Below are positions 1 to 9,900 of a stretch of 51,708 bases of DNA, piece by piece. How positions within the stretch are numbered: position 1 is the first letter of the stretch; every line of letters begins with the position of its first letter. The notes under the pieces are model-generated. The model saw only the letters and a list, made by a program, of their open reading frames with translations, was not told where the DNA came from and did not search any database. The translations under genes were made by a program, and so were the position numbers. Source of the DNA: Acidimicrobiia bacterium (GTDB lineage: Bacteria; Actinomycetota; Acidimicrobiia; Spongiisociales; UBA5794); the NCBI GenBank assembly GCA_030065575.1, contig JASJDZ010000016.1, positions 1 through 51,708 on the forward strand. The letters are read 5' to 3'.

Positions 1-993
1 CAGGAAGTCCTCTAGATCGAACGAGGCGGTGCGGAGCTTCTCGGCTGCCGCCGCGGCCTGTTCCTCGTCGTATGCGTCTTCAGCCTTCTCGATGAGAGTC
101 AGCACATCCCCCATGCCGAGGATTCGGGAGGCCATCCGCTCCGGGTAGAACACATCAAGATCGTCAAGACCCTCGCCCAGACCAACGAACTTGATCGGGC
201 ACCCGGTTACCTCACGAGCGGAGATAGCCGCTCCCCCGCGAGCGTCGCCGTCCAGCTTGGTCATGACGAGGCCGGTCAACTCGGCGTAGTCGAGGAAGCC
301 CTTGGCCACGTTGACCGCTTCCTGACCGGTCATGGCGTCGACTACCAGCAAAGTCTCGTCGGGGTCAGCGGCCTTGCGCACCGCGGCCAGTTCTTTCATC
401 AAGTCGTCGTCTACTTGCAGTCGTCCGGCGGTATCGATGATTACTACGTTGTGGCCTTCCTGACGTGCGTGCTTCAGAGCCGCTTTGGCCAGTCGCGGGG
501 CCTTCGCCTTCCTGTCCACGTAGACCGGAACGCCAACCCGCTTGCCCAGCGTCTCCAGCTGGTCGATCGCAGCCGGCCGTTGCAGGTCGGCCGCAACCAG
601 CAGCGGTCGCCGGCCTTTGCTCTTCAGTAGACGAGCCAGCTTGGCGGCGGAGGTTGTCTTTCCCGAGCCCTGCAGCCCCGCAATCAGAATCACCAGCGGC
701 GGAGCAGCGGGACGCTTCAGTGGAGCCTCCTCGCCAAGGGTGTTGATCAATTCCTCATGAACGATCTTGATGACCTGCTGACCCGGGGTCAGGCTCTTGG
801 CTACGTCTGCGCCGAGAGCTCGCTCTTTGACCCGGGCGAGGAAGGATTTGACGACGACGATATTGACGTCGGCTTCGAGCAGCGCCAAGCGAACCTCGCG
901 CAGCGCAGCATCGACGTCCGCCTCCGAGAGGCGGCCCTTGCCCCGCAGTCGCGAGAACACATCGTTGAATCGGTCACTGATTGCATCAAACAT
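1..993 (-). CDS. ffh: Signal recognition particle protein Ffh, 3' end outside window
   Basis: This is the SRP GTPase that binds signal sequences emerging from the ribosome and docks with FtsY. The 331 codons visible on the minus strand cover the helical N domain (MFDAISDRF start) and most of the G domain. The P-loop GLQGSGKT is at residues 106-113, followed by DTAGR and TKLDGDARGG motifs. The Met-rich M domain that binds SRP RNA lies beyond the window edge. The start is the ATG at 993. It has no ribosome binding site, but TAAACT (plus strand 1003-1008) lies 9 nt upstream as a possible -10 box, so the leader is probably very short. It is divergent from upp, and its partner ftsY lies about 7 kb away. 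Identification is firm. Confidence 0.97.
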   Translation of the reverse strand, partial: MFDAISDRFNDVFSRLRGKGRLSEADVDAALREVRLALLEADVNIVVVKSFLARVKERALGADVAKSLTPGQQVIKIVHEELINTLGEEAPLKRPAAPPLVILIAGLQGSGKTTSAAKLARLLKSKGRRPLLVAADLQRPAAIDQLETLGKRVGVPVYVDRKAKAPRLAKAALKHARQEGHNVVIIDTAGRLQVDDDLMKELAAVRKAADPDETLLVVDAMTGQEAVNVAKGFLDYAELTGLVMTKLDGDARGGAAISAREVTGCPIKFVGLGEGLDDLDVFYPERMASRILGMGDVLTLIEKAEDAYDEEQAAAAAEKLRTASFDLEDFL

Positions 994-1086
994 GCGCGCC
1001 GGAGTTTAAGCGCGCGCCCTCTCCAACGTGATCCCCGACCATCGGTGTACCCTGCGCACAACCGACCTTGCGCTGGAGGATCGCTC

Positions 1087-1719
1087 ATGAATCTGACTGT
1101 TGTCGACCACCCGCTTGCCCGTCACTACCTCACCACCCTCCGCAACAGCGAAACCGGCAACGATGCATTCCGCGCTGCGGCCAGGCGCCTCACCAACGTG
1201 CTTGTAATGGAGGCAACCAAGGAAGTCCCCACGGTCATCGCCCCCGTAACAACACCAATGGGCGAGACGGAGGGCCACACGCTCGCCGACGTCGTTGCGG
1301 TTGCCGTTCTCCGCGCCGGCCTCGGCATGCTGGATGCCGTTGTGGACTCGATGCCCAACGTCAAAGTCGGGTTTGCCGGGCTGCAGCGCGACGAAGAAAC
1401 AGCCGAGCCGGTCGAGTACTACGTGAACCTCCCCCAGGTGGATGAGGCGTCCGTTCTGATCCTCGAACCGATGCTCGCCACCGGAGGCTCGCTCTCGTGG
1501 GCCGTCGACAAGGCCAAGGAGGCAGGGGCCACCGACATCACTGCGCTGTGCGTCGTCACCGCACCCGAAGGTGTCGCTCGGATGTACCGGGATCACCCCG
1601 ACGTGCGCATCGTTGCCGCCGCCGCAGACAAAGAGCTGAACGACACGTTCTATATCGTGCCCGGTTTGGGCGACATGGGTGATCGGCTATTCGGCACCAT
1701 CGATCGTCCCCCTCTCTGA
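1087..1719 (+). CDS. upp: Uracil phosphoribosyltransferase
   Basis: Converts uracil and PRPP to UMP in pyrimidine salvage; cytosolic. The 210-residue product has the usual length. It shows the PRPP-binding loop LEPMLATGGS at 126-135 and the C-terminal uracil-binding region GLGDMGDR. I placed the start at ATG 1087 because GGAGGA lies at 1075-1080 and the family N-terminus (NLTVVDHPLARH) begins there. An upstream in-frame extension to 757 overlaps ffh and looks non-coding. The stop overlaps the next ATG (TGATG), so it is probably co-transcribed with the methyltransferase and ATL genes. deoA, pnp and cdd nearby form a salvage cluster. Confidence 0.96.
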   Translation: MNLTVVDHPLARHYLTTLRNSETGNDAFRAAARRLTNVLVMEATKEVPTVIAPVTTPMGETEGHTLADVVAVAVLRAGLGMLDAVVDSMPNVKVGFAGLQRDEETAEPVEYYVNLPQVDEASVLILEPMLATGGSLSWAVDKAKEAGATDITALCVVTAPEGVARMYRDHPDVRIVAAAADKELNDTFYIVPGLGDMGDRLFGTIDRPPL

Positions 1720-2333
1720 TGACGACGAATGAGCATCGCGACACGCTTCGTGCCGCTTACGACTTCGATGCGCCGCGGCGCGATAACAACGTGTTCGACG
1801 GATGGCGAGCGGAGATCGTTGACGAGTTCCTCGCCCGGCTCGAGCCGGGAGGGTCGGTCCTCGAGCTCGGCGCTGGTGCCGGGCAGGGGGCGGTCTATGC
1901 GGAGGCGCAGGGATATGTGCTCACTGCGATGGACCTCTCCCCTGCCAATGTCGAGCTGGCCCGGGAGCGGGGAGTTGACGCCAGGGTCGGAGACTTCACA
2001 GACTCTGATTTCTTCGTGGGTGAGTTTGATGGTGTGTTTGCGATGAACTCACTCCTCCACGTCAAGAAGGCACTGTGGTCGACGGTGTTGCATGTGATCC
2101 GTCGCGCCCTGCGACCCGGCGGTATTGCGTCAATCGTTGTATACGGCGGCATCAGCCACGAGGGCACGCTCGAAGAGGAGTGGACCGATCCCCCCCGATT
2201 CTTTGCGTTCTACACCGATGAGGACTTTGCCAACCTGCCAACACCGGGTTTCCGCCGAATTGCCTGCGAGTTCCGCCACGGCGATTCGGAAGAGGGCTTG
2301 CATCCGCAGGTGCTGACTCTGGAGGCGGTGTGA
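1719..2333 (+). CDS. Class I SAM-dependent methyltransferase
   Basis: A 204-residue Rossmann-fold methyltransferase. Motif I (VLELGAGAGQG) is at 47-57, followed by an acidic MDLSPANVELAR strand-end motif and a post-motif LRPGGIASIVVYGG region. The substrate cannot be told from sequence; relatives act on small molecules. The start codon overlaps the upp stop and its stop overlaps the next gene's GTG, so the three genes look translationally coupled. A neighbouring alkyltransferase-like gene hints at DNA or nucleobase modification but does not prove it. Confidence 0.85.
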   Translation: MTTNEHRDTLRAAYDFDAPRRDNNVFDGWRAEIVDEFLARLEPGGSVLELGAGAGQGAVYAEAQGYVLTAMDLSPANVELARERGVDARVGDFTDSDFFVGEFDGVFAMNSLLHVKKALWSTVLHVIRRALRPGGIASIVVYGGISHEGTLEEEWTDPPRFFAFYTDEDFANLPTPGFRRIACEFRHGDSEEGLHPQVLTLEAV

Positions 2334-2605
2334 ACGAGGGAGATTTTGAGGCCGCAGTCATCAGCGTGATCGAGTCCCTACAACCCGGCGAGGTGGCCGC
2401 GTACGGAGAGATCGCCACCGAAGCAGGTTATCCCGGAGCAGCGCGGGCGGTGGGAAACTTGCTCCGCAATGTGCCCGGGCTTCCCTGGTGGCGAGTCGTC
2501 AACGCGGCCGGCAGGCTGACCCCGGGAAATGAAACCGACCAGGCCGAGCGTCTCCGCGCCGAGGGTGTCACCGTCATCAACGGCAGGGTGAAGCGCGCCA
2601 AGTAG
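2330..2605 (+). CDS. Alkyltransferase-like (ATL) DNA damage-recognition protein
   Basis: A 91-residue member of the MGMT/Ada C-terminal fold. Where O6-alkylguanine-DNA alkyltransferases carry the PCHRVV active site, this one has PWWRVV at 52-57, so the alkyl-accepting cysteine is Trp. That is the hallmark of ATL proteins, which flip and bind O6-alkylguanine and hand the lesion to nucleotide excision repair. The helix-turn-helix part is visible as GEVAAYGEIATEAGYPGAARAVG. The GTG start overlaps the upstream TGA by the GTGA arrangement, with GGAGG at 2321-2325. The family assignment is strong; the role in repair is known from homologues. Confidence 0.9.
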   Translation: MNEGDFEAAVISVIESLQPGEVAAYGEIATEAGYPGAARAVGNLLRNVPGLPWWRVVNAAGRLTPGNETDQAERLRAEGVTVINGRVKRAK

Positions 2606-2649
2606 CGGAATGTGCTGGCGAAATCTGCATCGTCGGCGATAATCGGGGA

Positions 2650-3960
<1,311 letters not shown>

Positions 3961-4018
3961 TCCACCCGGCCCGATTCGCCTCGAGTGGTTAACCTCGGTT
4001 GGGTGTGAGGGGCCGAGC

Positions 4019-4864
4019 ATGGAGGCTGGTGTGGGCTACGAGAAACTACTGGAAGCCGCGCAAACGATCGCGGCACGGTCAGGACGGGAGAGGCATGAAG
4101 CAGCCCTCGTCCTCGGATCGGGTCTCGGGACCTATGCGGCGGAGCTACCCGACGCAGTTGCGATCCCGTACACCGAGATTCCCCACTTCCCGACCCCGAG
4201 AGTGGAAGGTCACAGTGGGACTCTCTATTCGATTGATGTCGACGGTCGCGGCGCGCTGGTCTTCTCCGGTCGGGTCCACTTCTATGAGGGGTGGGACTTG
4301 TTCGACGTGGTCTTCGGTGTTCGCGCCGCCGCTCTGGCCGGGTGCCACACCTTCCTACTGACCAACGCCAGCGGTGGGGTGAGCCGGGGGCTCTCGGTGG
4401 GAGATCTGGTTGCGCTGTCCGATCACATCAACCTGACCGGGCGGAACCCGCTGATCGGAGCCAACGACGAACGACTCGGAACCCGATTCCCCGACGTGAG
4501 CGATGCTTACAGCGGCGAGCTACGTCATCTGATGAAGCGCTCCTTTGAGGCAGCCGACGTGCCATACAAGGAGGGCGTATACACCTGGTTCACCGGCCCG
4601 AGCTACGAGAGCCCCGCAGAGATCGAAATGGTGCGGCGTATCGGTGGCGACCTGGTCGGCATGTCGACGGTGCCGGAGGCGATTGCGCTGGCCCACATGG
4701 AACGAAGAGTCGGCGCGATCTCATTGGTCACCAACCTCGCTGCCGGAACATCCGACGAGCCGGTGACTCACGAGGAGGTCCAGGAGGCAGCGGCGATGGC
4801 AAAGGCCAAGTTCACCCTCCTCATCGAGGACCTGCTCCCCCACCTCGTGGTAGCTCCGAGCTAG
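4019..4864 (+). CDS. punA: Purine nucleoside phosphorylase (trimeric, PNP/MTAP family)
   Basis: Splits (deoxy)inosine and guanosine into base and pentose-1-phosphate. The sequence carries the phosphate-binding GSGLG at 33-37, EGHSGTLY, the GRVHFYEGW segment, and the purine-site motifs GPSYESPAEIEM and VGMSTVPEA typical of the trimeric class. The ATG at 4019 is weakly supported by GAGGGG upstream. An in-frame GTG at 4031 has GGAGG at 4021-4025 with ideal spacing and could be the true start (277 aa). It follows deoA by about 60 bp on the same strand. I use punA as the usual actinobacterial symbol. Confidence 0.93.
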   Translation: MEAGVGYEKLLEAAQTIAARSGRERHEAALVLGSGLGTYAAELPDAVAIPYTEIPHFPTPRVEGHSGTLYSIDVDGRGALVFSGRVHFYEGWDLFDVVFGVRAAALAGCHTFLLTNASGGVSRGLSVGDLVALSDHINLTGRNPLIGANDERLGTRFPDVSDAYSGELRHLMKRSFEAADVPYKEGVYTWFTGPSYESPAEIEMVRRIGGDLVGMSTVPEAIALAHMERRVGAISLVTNLAAGTSDEPVTHEEVQEAAAMAKAKFTLLIEDLLPHLVVAPS

Positions 4865-4952
4865 CGCGAACCGAAACCCCTGCAAGCATTATCCGATCTC
4901 CGGTAACATCGGAGAACAACGTTGCCGCAACTGCAGTGAGGAGAAAAGCGCC

Positions 4953-5717
4953 ATGAAGATCGCTGTCTGCGTCAAGCAGATACCCGATCCGGCGGCACCA
5001 TACGATCTCGACCCGGACTCACACTTCGTGGTCCGACCCAACGATCAGGTGCTCGACGATACGGACCGGTACGGAGTAGAGGTAGGGCTGCAGCTGGTCG
5101 AACAGGTAGGCGAAGAAGCCACATTGACGCTGGTCTCTATGTCGCCTGCGGGCTCGCTGCAGGGTATCCGGCAAGCCCTGGCCATGGGTGCCGATCGCGC
5201 CATCGTCATCGACGACGAGACTTTGCGAGGAGCCGATGCGCTCACCACCGCGAAGGTGCTCGCCGCGGCCCTGCAGGAGGACGGCTTCGATCTTGTGATC
5301 GCCGGCACCGAATCGACCGACGGCTACGCCGGCGTGATGCCACAACAGTTGGCTGAGCTGCTCGGTGTCCCCAGCATGAGCTTCGCCCGCAAAGTGGACA
5401 GGGACGGCGACACGCTGCGCATCGAGCGGCAGACCGAAGATGGCTACGCCGTGGTCGAGGCGCCATTCCCTGCGGTGCTCACTGTTACCTCCGGCGTTGT
5501 CGAGCCGCGCTACCCCAACTTCAAGGGGATCATGCAGGCCAAGAAGAAGCCGATCGAAACCAGGAGCTGCGCCGATCTCGGAGTCGTCCCGGAAGTGCAG
5601 CAGGTGATCCAGTCTGTCGAGCCGATCCCGGCCCGCCAGGCCGGCGAGGTCGTAGAGGACGAGGGCGAGGGTTATCTCAAGATCATCGAGAAGCTCGAGG
5701 AAGCGAAGGTGATTTGA
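4953..5717 (+). CDS. etfB: Electron transfer flavoprotein, beta subunit
   Basis: Small subunit of the ETF heterodimer that takes electrons from acyl-CoA dehydrogenases and passes them to the membrane quinone pool. The 254-residue protein starts MKIAVCVKQIPDP and has the AMGADRAIVI and AGTESTDGYAGVMPQQLAELLG motifs of the AMP/FAD-binding beta chain. A GAGGAGA ribosome binding site precedes the ATG. Further upstream, TAACAT lies between CTCCG and CGGAG arms at about 4898-4914 and may be a -10 box. The stop overlaps the etfA start. A FadE-type acyl-CoA dehydrogenase later in the window (33685) is a plausible electron donor. Confidence 0.96.
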   Translation: MKIAVCVKQIPDPAAPYDLDPDSHFVVRPNDQVLDDTDRYGVEVGLQLVEQVGEEATLTLVSMSPAGSLQGIRQALAMGADRAIVIDDETLRGADALTTAKVLAAALQEDGFDLVIAGTESTDGYAGVMPQQLAELLGVPSMSFARKVDRDGDTLRIERQTEDGYAVVEAPFPAVLTVTSGVVEPRYPNFKGIMQAKKKPIETRSCADLGVVPEVQQVIQSVEPIPARQAGEVVEDEGEGYLKIIEKLEEAKVI

Positions 5718-6661
5718 TGACTACCTGGGTCTTCTGCGAAGAACAGAACGGCGCCCCAAGTGCGTCTTCCCTCGAGTTGCTCACCAAGGCCCGCAGCTGG
5801 GGTGATGTCGCCGTCTTCTACGTCGGTGCGGGCAGTGATGAGGCCTTTGCCGCCCTGGGCGAGTACGGGGCTACGACCATCCACCAGCTTGATGCCGGCG
5901 ACGCTCTCCCTGCCGCGGTCGCAGCAGCGGCGATGAGCGATCTGGTTGCGGCAGACGATATCGCTCTCTTCGGAATGGGCTACACCGCTCGTGACGTCGC
6001 CGGTCGCCTCAGTGCCCGACTCGGCTGCACCGTGCTATCGAACGCGACCGACATCGATCTCGGCGGCGATCAGGTGAGGGTCTCCAACGAGATTCTCGGT
6101 GGAACCACACGCGTGATCACGGCCGCCACCGAAGGTCCCGTTGTCGTTGTGGTTCGTCCCAAGGTGTTTGCCGCTGAGGCCGGCGAGGGCGCAATCCCTC
6201 CGGTGACGACGGTGGCGGTCCCGGACGTCGGTCATGCCGGCGCCGGCACCGTGCTGGAGCGGCATGTCGAGGAGAGCGAGGGCCCCGACCTGGAGGCTGC
6301 GGCCATCGTGGTCGGCGGCGGACGCGGCATGGGTGGCGCCGACGACAAGTGGGAACCGGTGGCGAAGCTCGCAGGTTTGCTAGGCGCCGCGGTTGGAGCC
6401 ACCCGAGCCGTCGTCGATGCAGGTTGGGTTCCCTACTCGCTACAGATCGGCCAGACCGGCAAGACCGTGAAGCCCGATGTCTACATCGCCTGCGGCATCA
6501 GCGGCGCAATGCAGCACCTGGTCGGCATGAAGGACTCCGGCCTGATCGTTGCCATCAACAAGGACGCAGAGGCGCCGATCTTCTCAATCGCCGATCTCGG
6601 TGTTGTCGGTGATGTGCACAAGGTCGTGCCGGCACTGATCGAAGCACTCGAGGCGAGATAG
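5717..6661 (+). CDS. etfA: Electron transfer flavoprotein, alpha subunit
   Basis: Large ETF subunit carrying the redox-active FAD. The C-terminal FAD domain is intact: [35 protein letters not shown] (read as two adjoining motifs), [11 protein letters not shown], and an [10 protein letters not shown] segment. I chose the ATG at 5717, which overlaps the etfB stop as TGATG. A TTG three bases upstream is in frame but less likely. The protein is 314 residues, the normal size. An imperfect GC-rich hairpin at about 6678-6706 may terminate the pair. Confidence 0.96.
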   Translation: MTTWVFCEEQNGAPSASSLELLTKARSWGDVAVFYVGAGSDEAFAALGEYGATTIHQLDAGDALPAAVAAAAMSDLVAADDIALFGMGYTARDVAGRLSARLGCTVLSNATDIDLGGDQVRVSNEILGGTTRVITAATEGPVVVVVRPKVFAAEAGEGAIPPVTTVAVPDVGHAGAGTVLERHVEESEGPDLEAAAIVVGGGRGMGGADDKWEPVAKLAGLLGAAVGATRAVVDAGWVPYSLQIGQTGKTVKPDVYIACGISGAMQHLVGMKDSGLIVAINKDAEAPIFSIADLGVVGDVHKVVPALIEALEAR

Positions 6662-6709
6662 CGAAGACGAATCGCAGCGAGGGGCGTCTCCACCGGGAGG
6701 CGCTCCTTG

Positions 6710-6988
6710 CTAGTGCGGCAACTGATGTCCGCCGACTCTTGCGAGCATGGCGGCGCGGCGGCGCATTTGCTTGCGAGGGGCGGGTACCGGGTCCGGCACC
6801 AGCGTGGAGTTGAGCCACCCGACGAAGCCGATCCCGACCCCCTCGGCGATCGCCACGAAGTCGTTGGCAACAACCCCGTTGCGGATGACCACGACGCTGA
6901 AAGCCACTAGACCGAAGCCCACCAGCAGCATGAGATTGCGGAACCAGGGGCTGAGCCAGCCTTCAGCGAAGTCGCGTCTGTTTCCCAT
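6710..6988 (-). CDS. Small two-helix membrane protein, unknown
   Basis: A 92-residue basic protein that I do not recognise. One clear membrane helix lies at about 17-36 (FRNLMLLVGFGLVAFSVVV). A second, weaker one lies at about 47-62 (AIAEGVGIGFVGWL), and the tail is Arg-rich. There is no ribosome binding site. The sequence CTAAG-N15-ACCGATAG ends 8 nt before the ATG (see the promoter entry), which is close to the FliA-type elements found at the motility genes. The message may be leaderless. Its position between etfA and cdd gives no functional hint. Confidence 0.6.
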   Translation of the reverse strand: MGNRRDFAEGWLSPWFRNLMLLVGFGLVAFSVVVIRNGVVANDFVAIAEGVGIGFVGWLNSTLVPDPVPAPRKQMRRRAAMLARVGGHQLPH

Positions 6989-6996
6989 ATTCGGGA

Positions 6997-7024
6997 CTAT
7001 CGGTGCGATGAGGCGGCGGCTTAG
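6997..7024 (-). promoter_or_regulatory. Possible weak FliA-type promoter of the small membrane protein
   Basis: On the minus strand CTAAG, 15 nt, then ACCGATAG, ending 8 nt before the ATG at 6988. This departs from the motility consensus at the first -10 base and in the -35. GATAGT alone could also be a vegetative -10 box. It is listed as a candidate only. Confidence 0.35.
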
Positions 7025-7060
7025 CCGTTTCTGGTTGCGAGTCCGAGGGATTTTCGCGGT

Positions 7061-7453
7061 CTACTGCAGCGAATCCGGCCCGAATGAGTGCGGCAGAATC
7101 GCAGCGAAGTCGTGGGTACGCAGCGAGCCCCGACCGTCTTGCACCACAACGGTGTCGACAGAGAACTCACGCATGATCTGGCGACAGTTTCCGCATGGAT
7201 AGCACTCGCCGCCGTCGAGGCAGGCAATGATGACTGTATCGACCTTGCGCACGCCGGCAGCTGCTGCGTTGCTGATGGCGTTGCCCTCGGCGCATATTCC
7301 CGATCCATAGGCGGCGTTCTCGACGTTACAGCCGGTGAAGATCCGGCCGTCGTCGGCGATGACCACCGCTCCGACCCGAAACCCCGAGTAGGGCGCATAC
7401 GCCCGGGCGGCAACGTCGCGTGCTTGCTGGTAGAGATCTGCTGTGTCGCTCAT
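7061..7453 (-). CDS. cdd: Cytidine deaminase
   Basis: Zinc enzyme that deaminates cytidine and deoxycytidine to uridine and deoxyuridine. The 130-residue chain has the CNVENAAYGSGICAEGNAI active-site segment (Glu of CAE) and the zinc-binding PCGNCRQ. This is the homotetrameric short form. Its ATG overlaps the ftsY stop by ATGA on the minus strand, so it is translated as the downstream partner of ftsY. It supplies uridine to the phosphorylase/upp salvage route encoded nearby. Confidence 0.96.
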   Translation of the reverse strand: MSDTADLYQQARDVAARAYAPYSGFRVGAVVIADDGRIFTGCNVENAAYGSGICAEGNAISNAAAAGVRKVDTVIIACLDGGECYPCGNCRQIMREFSVDTVVVQDGRGSLRTHDFAAILPHSFGPDSLQ

Positions 7454-8466
7454 GCTCCGAGGAGGGCGTCGACAAATGCCTCCGGGTCGAACGGTATCAG
7501 GTCTGCCACGCCTTCTCCCACCCCGATGTACTTGACCGGGATGCCCAGCTCCTGCTCGACGGCGATTGCCACGCCGCCCCGAGCTGTTCCGTCGAGCTTG
7601 GTGAGCACAATTCCGGTAACCCCGACGGCTTCAGTGAATACCCGGGCCTGCTCGATTGCGTTCTGGCCTGTGGTGCCGTCGAGCACGAGCAGGACCTCAT
7701 CAATGTCGCCTGCCTCGCGGCGGAGGACGCGAGCGACTTTGCCCAGCTCGTCCATGAGGTTGGACTTGGAGTGGAGCCGCCCGGCGGTGTCAACCAGCAC
7801 AACGCCCGCACCGCGGGCCTTGGCAGCGTGATAGGAGTCGAAGGCGACCGAGGCAGGGTCGGCGCCGCTATCGCCGGCGACGATGTCGACTCCAATGCGC
7901 CCGGCCCAGGTCTTGAGCTGATCGGCAGCCGCGGCGCGGAATGTGTCGGCTGCCCCCAGGAGGACCGGTCGCTCCGGACCGTCGAGTTGCTGCGCGAGCT
8001 TGGCGATGGTGGTGGTCTTCCCGCTCCCGTTGACGCCCACAACGAGCAGGACCGAAGGATCCCCGCCGGTTTCGAGATGGCGATCAGCGGCGGCAAGCTG
8101 AGCAATGAGCTCAGCAGCGAGCAGATCCCGCACTGCAGCCGGGTTCTCGGGTTTGCGCCTCTTGACTGCGTCGACTGCGGTGCTGGCGGCCTTCACGCCG
8201 ACATCGGCAGCGACCAGAGAGTCCTCGACGTCACTCCAGAAATCGTCATCGAAACCCGACCTGCTGAGTACACCGGAGAGGCGATCCGACAACGCCCGAC
8301 GGGTCTTCCCCAGCCTGTCCCGCAACCCGCGGGATGGCGCGGTCACCGGCGGCGGCGCGACCTCCGTGGTGGGAGCGGCGGTCGTCGTCCCGCTCCGTCC
8401 GCGCAGGAACCAGAACGCAATCGCGACGATCACGACAAGCGCGATGACGATGTACAACCATTCCAT
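7450..8466 (-). CDS. ftsY: SRP receptor GTPase FtsY with N-terminal membrane anchor
   Basis: Membrane receptor for the Ffh-ribosome complex. The 338-residue product starts with a transmembrane segment (residues 3-20, then WFLRGR) and a Thr/Pro linker, as in other actinobacterial FtsY proteins. The NG domain follows: VNGSGKTTTIAKLA P-loop, GAADTFRAAAADQL, DTAGRLHSK and TKLDGTARGG. The ATG at 8466 has a GGAGG ribosome binding site about 8 nt upstream. With ffh at the other end of the salvage cluster, both SRP-pathway GTPases lie within 8.5 kb. Confidence 0.97.
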   Translation of the reverse strand: MEWLYIVIALVVIVAIAFWFLRGRSGTTTAAPTTEVAPPPVTAPSRGLRDRLGKTRRALSDRLSGVLSRSGFDDDFWSDVEDSLVAADVGVKAASTAVDAVKRRKPENPAAVRDLLAAELIAQLAAADRHLETGGDPSVLLVVGVNGSGKTTTIAKLAQQLDGPERPVLLGAADTFRAAAADQLKTWAGRIGVDIVAGDSGADPASVAFDSYHAAKARGAGVVLVDTAGRLHSKSNLMDELGKVARVLRREAGDIDEVLLVLDGTTGQNAIEQARVFTEAVGVTGIVLTKLDGTARGGVAIAVEQELGIPVKYIGVGEGVADLIPFDPEAFVDALLGA

Positions 8467-8540
8467 TGAACTGCCTCCAGGGCGGAAGAATCAGCCGCAG
8501 GTTAGTGCGGGTTTGCATCGCCCTCTGCGGCTTTCTCCCG

Positions 8541-9767
8541 CTAGGGGCCGCGTGCTGGGTGGGTGAACTCGAAGTCGCCGTTGGGGGTTCTGGTGATGGT
8601 CCAGCGGCTGTTGTGGATCAGGGTGTGGTGACGCCTGCAGAGCAGGATCAGGTTGTTGATGTTGGTTTCGCCGAGTGATTCGACCCAGCCGGCGATGTGA
8701 TGGGTGTCACACCATTGCGGTCGACGGTTGCAGGACGGGAAGCGGCAGTGCCGGTCCCGAACCGCGAGGGCCTTGCGCTGCGCCGGGGTTGCGTTGCGGA
8801 CGGAGCGGCCCATGTCCAAGACCTTCGATTTGCCGGCCATGATCAGCCGGGTGAAGCGGGCATCACAACCGATCTGGTCGAGTACTGCCTTGGCCACGGG
8901 TCCGATGCCCTCGATCTCGCACCGCCGCGTCACCAACTCTGACGACATCCCCGTCAGTTCAGCGACGTCGGCGACGGCAACCACATTGGGTGGATTCCCG
9001 CCCGGGACGCCACCGTTGATGTGTCGATTGATGATGTCAACCAGTGCGTCGGCACGGCGCTGCGACAGGGTGCGGGGACCATCGGGAGCGTCCTCGGGGT
9101 CGGGGGGCGCCTCATGATCAAGAACACCGATCAATGCTGCGCCAGCAATCGGGTCCAAGAAGAAGTCACCTTGTACCCACCCATCGAGCCCGACCGAGGC
9201 ATGGAGATGCCTGCGGTTCCACTTCTCCTCATGAGAGTCTTTGCTCAGGTGGTCGTCGGCCAGGGAAGCCCACCGGCGCATCACAGTCGAGAAGTCACCG
9301 ACCGGAAGGCTCTTAGCCTGTTCGACCAGTACCTCAACGTGCTCGTCGAGTAGCGGGAGACGAGCCGGTGACATGACTCGACCTATGGCTTCAACGTGAC
9401 CTGTGGTGATGTCGCCGTCAGCCAGCGCCTCCGAAACCTCGTCGTGTGAATCCACAAGGCGGGCGTTCTTCACCAACCGCCCCGCCTCGGACTCGGACAT
9501 TGCGGTGCGATAAGCCAGCCAGGTACGAGGAGACAACGCACCATCGATCTCCCAGGCTCGATCACGGTCCCATTCGCCGGTGGCGCGAAGAATCTCCGCA
9601 TCCAGCCGCTCCCGTAGCTCCAGCAGCTCCTGGAGACGCTCGGATTTCGCCCTCCCGGTCCACCCCTCGCGCTTTTCGGAAGCCAGCACGGCGACACACA
9701 TACGCATCTGCAAGACAGGGTCACCACTGTCTATCGGTGAAGGTGTTGGTTCCTTGATATCGAACAT
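8541..9767 (-). CDS. DUF222/13E12-family HNH nuclease-like protein, SOS-controlled
   Basis: A 408-residue protein with a long helical DUF222 region and a C-terminal HNH motif (CRFPSCNRRPQWCDTHHI, then LILLCRRHHTLIH). This matches the 13E12 repeat family abundant in actinobacteria; the biochemical role is not well defined. Its ATG lies inside a perfect 16-bp SOS box. A TTGACA/TAGTGT promoter places transcription start at or next to the ATG, so it looks leaderless. Members of this family are known LexA targets in Mycobacterium tuberculosis. It is upstream of ftsY on the same strand but probably separately expressed. Confidence 0.9.
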   Translation of the reverse strand: MFDIKEPTPSPIDSGDPVLQMRMCVAVLASEKREGWTGRAKSERLQELLELRERLDAEILRATGEWDRDRAWEIDGALSPRTWLAYRTAMSESEAGRLVKNARLVDSHDEVSEALADGDITTGHVEAIGRVMSPARLPLLDEHVEVLVEQAKSLPVGDFSTVMRRWASLADDHLSKDSHEEKWNRRHLHASVGLDGWVQGDFFLDPIAGAALIGVLDHEAPPDPEDAPDGPRTLSQRRADALVDIINRHINGGVPGGNPPNVVAVADVAELTGMSSELVTRRCEIEGIGPVAKAVLDQIGCDARFTRLIMAGKSKVLDMGRSVRNATPAQRKALAVRDRHCRFPSCNRRPQWCDTHHIAGWVESLGETNINNLILLCRRHHTLIHNSRWTITRTPNGDFEFTHPARGP

Positions 9768-9775
9768 ATGTTCGA
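9760..9775 (-). promoter_or_regulatory. LexA operator (SOS box)
   Basis: The sequence TCGAACATATGTTCGA is a perfect 16-bp palindrome and an exact match to the mycobacterial SOS-box form TCGAAC-N4-GTTCGA. It covers the start codon of the HNH gene (ATG at 9767-9765) and abuts the predicted -10 box, so LexA binding would block initiation directly. Confidence 0.9.
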
Positions 9776-9802
9776 CACTACACGATATATAACAATTGTC
9801 AA
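9775..9802 (-). promoter_or_regulatory. Vegetative promoter of the HNH gene, leaderless
   Basis: On the minus strand TTGACA (9802-9797), a 16-bp AT-rich spacer, and TAGTGT (9780-9775). The -10 ends 7 nt before the ATG, so transcription should start at the initiation codon. It is embedded in the most AT-rich stretch of the first 10 kb. Confidence 0.75.
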
Positions 9803-9855
9803 TAGGTATGAAGCATCAATCTGTCAACAGAATCGGTACCCTCGAGGCGCGCCGA

Positions 9856-9879
9856 AGGCCCGGACACGAGTCCGGGCCT
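9856..9879. terminator. Perfect hairpin downstream of the 9901-10251 gene
   Basis: Ten-base arms AGGCCCGGAC and GTCCGGGCCT with the loop ACGA. It follows the stop of the minus-strand gene at 9901 by about 20 bp and probably terminates it. Confidence 0.7.
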
Positions 9880-9900
9880 CCTACGTATGCCGGCTTCGTT

